A DNA stretch of 10,195 bases from Acidimicrobiales bacterium (GTDB lineage: Bacteria > Actinomycetota > Acidimicrobiia > Acidimicrobiales > Acidimicrobilacustridaceae): assembly GCA_023261915.1 (NCBI GenBank), contig JALRFT010000239.1, positions 1-10,195 of the forward strand, in the 5' to 3' direction. The number at the start of each line of letters is the position of its first letter. Position 1 is the first letter of the stretch. Position numbers and translations under genes: made by a program. The notes under the pieces were generated by a model. It saw only the letters and a list, made by a program, of their open reading frames with translations, searched no databases and had not been told where the DNA came from. Of this stretch, positions 5,844-10,195 are shown in pieces.

Positions 5844-7856
5844 GTGGTGACCTCTGACCGTTCGCGCCTCCGGCTCGGCATCGTCGGAATAGTTGGGATC
5901 TCGCTCTTCGCTGCGATGTTCGCTCGCCTCTGGTCGCTCCAAGTCCTCGATCAGGAGCGCTACGAGCAGGTCTCCACGGCGAACCGCGTACGGATCATCG
6001 CTGAGGAGGCTCCGAGAGGTCGGATTCTCGATGTGAAGGGGCGGGTCATCGTTGACAATCGGACGTCGCGAGTGGTGACGATCGCCCGAGACCAGATCGC
6101 AGGGCTCGATAGCGACGAACGCAGCGTGTATCTCACGCGTCTCGCCACAGAGCTCACGGCCTTCGGCATCCCGACCAAGGTTTCCCGACTGGAGCGGAAA
6201 CTCGTCGACCCGCAATACGACCCGGTCCAACCGATCCCGGTTGCCATTGACGTCCCGGAGTCTTTTGAGATCTTTCTGGCCGAACGAGCGTCGGATTTCC
6301 CAGGGGTGTCAGTCCGCCGTGAATCGGTGCGCAGCTATCCCAATGGCGAGGTGGGCGCCCATTTGATTGGGTACGTCGGGCGAATCTCCGCTGAGGAGTA
6401 CACCCTGGCCTCGACCACGGTTCGGGATGCAGCCTCGGGCCTCCAGCCTGGACCGGATGCCGGGGTCGTCGCTCGCACGGCGGTCCCCAAGCCCTATCAG
6501 CCTGATTCGGGCATTGGCCGGACGGGACTGGAGCGGGCTTATGAGGCCGATCTTCGTGGGGTCCCCGGTCGGCGCACGATCGAGATCGATTCGTCAGGAA
6601 CGGCAGTGCGTACCGTTGAGACCACCCCTGCGGTGCCGGGTGACGATATCCAGCTCACGATTGACATCGCTCTTCAGCAACAGGCCGAGAGCCAACTCGC
6701 CACCCAGCTCGGCTCCCTTCGAGGCACCCGGATCCGGGCCGGTGCCGTGACGAGGGCCCCGGCCGGATCGGTGGTGATGGTGGACCCTCGCGACGGGGCG
6801 GTGCGCGCCTTGGCTTCCTACCCGACCTTTGACCCCGCCGACTTTGTCAACGGCATTAGCACCGAGCGGTATGAGGCCCTGACCGGCGGTCCGGCCACCG
6901 AGAACCCCCTCATCAATCGGGCCATCAGTGGCCAGTACGCCCCGGGGTCCACCTTCAAGCCGCTCACGGCGTGGGCGGCGTTGCGCTCCGGGGTGATCGA
7001 GCCGACGACCACCTACGCCGATGGTGGGCGGTACATCATTGCCAACTGCGCCGGCCCGGCGTGTGAGCGGACCAACGACAACGGTGTTGCTCTGGGAACG
7101 GTCGGGGTCGCCCGGTCCCTGACCCAGTCATCCAATGTCTTCTACTACTGGGTGGGTGACAACTTCTACGGGCTTCGGGACGCCCGTGGGGACCTCTTCC
7201 AGGAGTCACTGGGTCAACTTGGCCTCGGTTCCCCGACTGGACTGCCGCTCACGGGTGAAGCGTCGGGTGTCGTGCCGGGACCAGCGTGGAAGCAGCAACT
7301 GTGGTCCTCGCTGCCGCCGGATCAACAGGCCCTCGGCGATCCGACGTGGTATCCGGGCGACGAAGCGTCCATGGCCACCGGTCAGGGGGACATGCTCGCG
7401 ACCCCTTTGCAGATGGCCATGGCCTACAGCGTGTTCGCCAACGGGGGGAAGCTCTATCAACCGCAATTGGTGGCCCGGGTGCTTCCGTCTGGAGGGGATC
7501 CTCAGGATCCCACCATCGGGAGAGCAGTTGAGCCCGTGGTGGTCCGAGATGTGGAGATGGCACCGGCATGGAGGAACGTGATCCTGCAGGGCATGGTTGG
7601 TGTGACCGCTGACCCATCGGGCACGGCATTCACTGCCTTCAAGGGGTGGGATCACGCCGGCTGGCCGGTGGCGGCCAAGACGGGCACCGCCGAGGTGTCC
7701 GGTCGTGCCGACTCCTCGGTGTTCGGGGCATTTGGTCCGGTGGGGAACTCCCAGGTGGTGGCCTTCGCTGTGCTCGAAGAATCCGGCTACGGCGGTGAGG
7801 CCGCTGCGCCGATGGTCCGTCGCATCCTCGACTGGTATGTCGGGGGGACGCCATGA
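5844..7856 (+). CDS. mrdA: penicillin-binding protein 2 (class B peptidoglycan D,D-transpeptidase of the elongasome)
   Basis: A 670-residue membrane-anchored transpeptidase that cross-links new peptidoglycan as partner of RodA. A single hydrophobic anchor is at about 11-28. The pedestal/dimerisation domain follows, from APRGRILDVKGRVI at 56-69 through YPNGEVGAHLIGYVGRIS at 165-182 to IGRTGLERAYE at 224-234. The transpeptidase domain has all three active-site motifs: STFK at 369-372 (nucleophile Ser369), SSN at 429-431 and KTG at 612-614. The stretch at about 196-222, between the pedestal and IGRTGLE, looks longer than usual. The protein has only two cysteines, Cys402 and Cys407, both in the outer domain between the first two catalytic motifs. 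It starts with GTG 5844 (or the adjacent GTG 5847), preceded by GGGAAG. Its stop overlaps the rodA start, which supports the elongation-specific PBP2 over the division-specific FtsI. Confidence 0.96.
   Translation: MVTSDRSRLRLGIVGIVGISLFAAMFARLWSLQVLDQERYEQVSTANRVRIIAEEAPRGRILDVKGRVIVDNRTSRVVTIARDQIAGLDSDERSVYLTRLATELTAFGIPTKVSRLERKLVDPQYDPVQPIPVAIDVPESFEIFLAERASDFPGVSVRRESVRSYPNGEVGAHLIGYVGRISAEEYTLASTTVRDAASGLQPGPDAGVVARTAVPKPYQPDSGIGRTGLERAYEADLRGVPGRRTIEIDSSGTAVRTVETTPAVPGDDIQLTIDIALQQQAESQLATQLGSLRGTRIRAGAVTRAPAGSVVMVDPRDGAVRALASYPTFDPADFVNGISTERYEALTGGPATENPLINRAISGQYAPGSTFKPLTAWAALRSGVIEPTTTYADGGRYIIANCAGPACERTNDNGVALGTVGVARSLTQSSNVFYYWVGDNFYGLRDARGDLFQESLGQLGLGSPTGLPLTGEASGVVPGPAWKQQLWSSLPPDQQALGDPTWYPGDEASMATGQGDMLATPLQMAMAYSVFANGGKLYQPQLVARVLPSGGDPQDPTIGRAVEPVVVRDVEMAPAWRNVILQGMVGVTADPSGTAFTAFKGWDHAGWPVAAKTGTAEVSGRADSSVFGAFGPVGNSQVVAFAVLEESGYGGEAAAPMVRRILDWYVGGTP
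7842..7848 (+). promoter_or_regulatory. purine-rich ribosome binding site for rodA
   Basis: GGGGGGA lies four bases before ATG 7853, inside the end of the PBP2 gene. The spacing is short, but together with the ATGA overlap it fits translational coupling. Confidence 0.4.
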
Positions 7857-8995
7857 CCACGCTCAGTGCCCTTGGACGTCGTCACCGGATCACGAGCGAA
7901 CTGACCCGTCCCTTCAGGAACATTGATGCCGTGTTGGTGGGGGCCGTCGTGGCGCTGAGTGCCCTGGGCGTGCTCATGGTTTTCAGCGCCACCCGCGGGG
8001 CCGAGCCGCCCTTCACGAGCAGCTACCTCATCCGTCAGGCTGTCTTCGTCGTTGGCGGCCTCGTGATTATGGGTTTCGGCGCCCTCTTTGACTACCGCCG
8101 GCTCATGAACTGGGCGTGGATCCCCTACGGGATCGTGATGCTGTCGCTCGTTCTCGTGCTCTCGCCGCTCGGAACGGTGGTCAACGGTGCTCAGCGGTGG
8201 TTCTCACTCGGTCCCTTCACCGTGCAGCCCTCCGAGTTCATCAAGTTGGCACTGATCATCCTCGTCGCCGCCATGCTCGCCGGCTGGGAGGATGAGGTTG
8301 GGCCGAGGCAAATTGTGAAGGTCCTGGGCGTGGTCGCCGCGCCGTCTCTCCTCGTCATGTTGCAGCCTGACCTGGGCACGGTGCTGCAGTACGTGGCCAT
8401 GGGCCTCGGGATGCTGCTCCTCGGTGGCGTTCGAGCCCGATACCTAGTGGTGATGGTGGCCCTCGGGGCACTCCTCTCGGTGGCGGTGCTCTCCAGTGAC
8501 ACCCTGGCTGACTATCAGCGCGACCGGTTGACCTCCTTCATTGACCCCAGCCTCGACAGCCAGGGCATCACCTACAACCAAAATCAGTCCGTTACCGCCG
8601 TAGCGAGTGGGGGTTTCGCCGGCCAAGGTCTCTTCGACGGGCCTCAGACACAGTTGCGTTTCGTTCCCGAGCAGGAAACGGACTTCATCTTCACGGTTGT
8701 CGCAGAAGAACTCGGATTTGTGGGCGGGGCGTTGGTTCTCGGCTTGTTCGGGGTGGTCTGCTGGCGGCTGTGGCGGATCGCACGGTCCTGTCGGGACAAC
8801 TTCGGGTATCTGCTGACCAGTGGTGTGCTGATCATGGTCATGTTCCAGCTCTTCAGCAACGTAGGGATGGCCATCGGCATCATGCCCATCACCGGGACCG
8901 CCCTGCCGCTCATCTCCTACGGTGGGTCCTCGATCGTGACCACTCTGGCGGCCCTGGGTCTAGCGCTCAGCGTGGGTATGCGGCGCTTCGACTGA
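7853..8995 (+). CDS. rodA: SEDS-family peptidoglycan glycosyltransferase RodA
   Basis: A 380-residue multi-spanning membrane enzyme that polymerises lipid II into glycan strands for lateral wall growth, in complex with PBP2. About ten membrane segments can be drawn, the first at about 25-46. SEDS family signatures are present in order: NGAQRWF at 111-117, QPSEFIK at 125-131, QPDLGT at 171-176, PEQETDFIF at 272-280 and the C-terminal signature MPITGTALPLISYGGSS at 344-360. Asp277 in TDFIF corresponds to the catalytic Asp of this family. The N-terminal 24 residues before the first membrane segment are basic and cytoplasmic. Length is normal for RodA (about 370-400), without the long C-terminal tail of some actinobacterial FtsW proteins; together with adjacency to PBP2 and mreBCD this favours RodA over FtsW. 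ATG 7853 overlaps the PBP2 stop. No terminator hairpin follows. Confidence 0.96.
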   Translation: MTTLSALGRRHRITSELTRPFRNIDAVLVGAVVALSALGVLMVFSATRGAEPPFTSSYLIRQAVFVVGGLVIMGFGALFDYRRLMNWAWIPYGIVMLSLVLVLSPLGTVVNGAQRWFSLGPFTVQPSEFIKLALIILVAAMLAGWEDEVGPRQIVKVLGVVAAPSLLVMLQPDLGTVLQYVAMGLGMLLLGGVRARYLVVMVALGALLSVAVLSSDTLADYQRDRLTSFIDPSLDSQGITYNQNQSVTAVASGGFAGQGLFDGPQTQLRFVPEQETDFIFTVVAEELGFVGGALVLGLFGVVCWRLWRIARSCRDNFGYLLTSGVLIMVMFQLFSNVGMAIGIMPITGTALPLISYGGSSIVTTLAALGLALSVGMRRFD

Positions 8996-9039
8996 ATCCT
9001 TCGTCCAGCACCGACTCGGGACGCCCCGGGGTTGAGGGG

Positions 9040-9045
9040 TAGGCT
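9040..9045 (+). promoter_or_regulatory. candidate -10 element (TAGGCT) for the radical SAM gene
   Basis: TAGGCT fits the TANNNT pattern and ends nine bases before ATG 9055, so a transcript from it would have a leader of at most a few bases. Its first three bases form an in-frame stop, which leaves ATG 9055 as the only possible start. There is no Shine-Dalgarno before the gene (GGCAAAGTC) and no good -35. It suggests expression at least partly separate from rodA. Confidence 0.35.
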
Positions 9046-9054
9046 GGCAAAGTC

Positions 9055-10195
9055 ATGGATGAAGTCTGGCCCCGTCTCGAACGCCTTCTGCCTCGAGTGC
9101 AGAAGCCTGCCCGCTACATCGGTTGTGAAGACGGCGCCCAGACCCCTGAGCCCCAGCCGGGCCAAGTGGGCTGGCTGCTCGTCTATCCCGACACGTACGA
9201 AATCGGCCTGCCGAATCAGGGCCTCCAGATCCTCTACGAGATCCTCAATGAACATCCCCTTGCCTGGGCTGAGCGGGCGTACGCCCCGTGGAGCGACCTC
9301 GACGTCCTGATGCGCCAGGAGAGCATCCCGCTGTTCTCAGTTGATACCCATCGTGCGGCGTCGGCGTTCGATGTCTTGGCGTTCAACCTGTCGGCCGAAC
9401 TTACCTATACGAACCTGCTCAACTGCATCGAGCTCGCCGGCATCCCGCTGCGCACCGCTGGCCGTTCGCCGGACGCGCCTTTGGTGATCGCGGGAGGACA
9501 CTGCACGTATAACCCGGAGCCACTGGCCGACTTTCTGGACGCGGTCGTTCTCGGTGATGGCGAGGAGGTCATTGCTGAGATCACCGGAGTCGTGCACGAC
9601 TTCAGGTCGTCGGGTCGAATGGGTGGCTCACGGGTCGATCTCCATCGGGCGCTGGCGAACATCCCGGGTGTCTATGTCCCCTCGCTCTACGACCTCGAAT
9701 GGGACGGGCCGGCCCTGCGGTCAATCACACCCCGTTACCCGGGGGTGCCCGAGCGGGTCGAGAAGCGAACGGTGGCCGACCTTGCCGATTGGCCCTATCC
9801 CCGACGCCAACTGGTGCCGGTCACCGAGGTTGTTCACGACCGGCTCAATGTCGAGGTGTTCCGTGGATGTACCAGAGGCTGCCGGTTCTGCCAGGCAGGC
9901 ATGATCACCCGGCCGGTTCGGGAGCGGCCTGTGCAACAGGTGCGCCAGATGATCGCCGATGGTCTGGAGCGGACCGGGTACGACGAGGTGGCGCTCACCT
10001 CGCTCTCGAGCGCTGACTACTCGGGAATCGCCCAGGTTGTCTCCGAAACAGTTCGGGGAGCGTCATCGGGGCGCCCCGTCTCGGTTTCACTGCCCAGCCT
10101 GCGTGTTGATGCGTTTACTGTCGGCGTGGCCGCCGAGATCGGCCGGGCGCGGCGTACGGGCCTCACTTTCGCCCCTGAGGCCGGCACGTGGCGGA
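9055..10195 (+). CDS. radical SAM protein, TIGR03960-type (uncharacterised family), 3' end outside the window
   Basis: The reading frame from ATG 9055 is open to the window edge: 380 codons visible, probably somewhat over half of the protein. The radical SAM signature CTRGCRFC has Cys272, Cys276 and Cys279 (CxxxCxxC), which in this superfamily bind the 4Fe-4S cluster that cleaves S-adenosylmethionine. The preceding 260 residues match the N-terminal region of the TIGR03960 family: YPDTYEIGLPNQGLQILYEI at 44-63, APWSDLDVLMR at 77-87, VIAGGHCTYNPEPLADFLDA at 144-163 and VLGDGEEVI at 165-173; this region resembles a cobalamin-binding-type fold. TFAPEAGTWR at 371-380 is also typical. The substrate is unknown. 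Relatives are often followed by, or fused to, a DUF2344 (radical SAM-linked) domain, which would lie beyond this window. Many relatives have Gly where Cys24 stands in YIGCE. It starts 59 nt after rodA. Confidence 0.93.
   Translation, partial: MDEVWPRLERLLPRVQKPARYIGCEDGAQTPEPQPGQVGWLLVYPDTYEIGLPNQGLQILYEILNEHPLAWAERAYAPWSDLDVLMRQESIPLFSVDTHRAASAFDVLAFNLSAELTYTNLLNCIELAGIPLRTAGRSPDAPLVIAGGHCTYNPEPLADFLDAVVLGDGEEVIAEITGVVHDFRSSGRMGGSRVDLHRALANIPGVYVPSLYDLEWDGPALRSITPRYPGVPERVEKRTVADLADWPYPRRQLVPVTEVVHDRLNVEVFRGCTRGCRFCQAGMITRPVRERPVQQVRQMIADGLERTGYDEVALTSLSSADYSGIAQVVSETVRGASSGRPVSVSLPSLRVDAFTVGVAAEIGRARRTGLTFAPEAGTWR

Noticed and set aside
5261..5881. Minus-strand open frame of 206 codons opposite mreD
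   Set aside because: Its composition is Arg/His/Pro-rich low-complexity, as expected from the reverse of a hydrophobic membrane protein gene.
9017..9031. CGGG/CCCG repeat and CCCCGGGG palindrome after rodA as a terminator
   Set aside because: The stem is only four base pairs and no T-run follows; such GC palindromes are expected by chance here.
8996..9054. Possible small RNA or tRNA in the rodA-radical SAM gap
   Set aside because: 59 nt with no cloverleaf, no stable long stem and no terminator.
1..10195. A defence system, mobile element or biosynthetic cluster
   Set aside because: Every gene in the window is a recognisable core gene in a familiar order; there are no transposases, integrases, direct-repeat arrays or foreign-looking islands apart from the mild clpX codon shift.

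Overview
This window is housekeeping DNA from a high-GC Gram-positive bacterium, most likely an Actinomycetota member that has kept the rod-shape machinery. Streptomyces-like or Acidimicrobiia-like lineages would fit; the placement is inference. It rests on high GC (roughly mid-60s percent by eye), GTG starts on four of the nine genes whose start is visible, an actinobacterial-type ClpX zinc finger, TAGNNT-type -10 elements close to start codons, and a gene order (folC, ndk, mreB, mreC, mreD, class B PBP, rodA, radical SAM) that I recall from Streptomyces. All genes are on the + strand and tightly packed; the longest gap is 90 nt, between ndk and mreB.

Layout. Bases 1-237 are the 3' end of clpP, followed after 22 nt by clpX (260-1558), so the ATP-dependent ClpXP protease is encoded as a unit. 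folC (1575-2885; folylpolyglutamate/dihydrofolate synthase) follows after 16 nt, and ndk (2895-3308; nucleoside diphosphate kinase) after 9 nt. A 90-nt intergenic region carries a candidate promoter, a small GC-rich hairpin and a strong Shine-Dalgarno. It leads into the cell-elongation cluster mreB (3399-4454), mreC (4464-5297), mreD (5294-5815), the class B transpeptidase PBP2/MrdA (5844-7856) and the SEDS glycosyltransferase RodA (7853-8995). After 59 nt a radical SAM protein of the uncharacterised TIGR03960 type starts at 9055 and runs off the right edge.

How the genes work together. MreB filaments on the inner membrane face, through MreC and MreD, direct the RodA-PBP2 pair that polymerises and cross-links lateral-wall peptidoglycan. 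The mreC/mreD and pbp2/rodA junctions are both 4-nt ATGA overlaps, so the two best-known partner pairs are translationally coupled. All active-site motifs I could check in the complete proteins are present.

I found no RNA gene, mobile element, CRISPR array or convincing rho-independent terminator, and no clearly new multi-gene system. The points most worth a second look are the radical SAM gene of unknown function beside the elongasome, a within-gene codon-usage switch in clpX, the probable leaderless promoter of ndk built on the folC stop codon, a lone cysteine pair in the extracytoplasmic domain of PBP2, and the absence of valS between clpX and folC.
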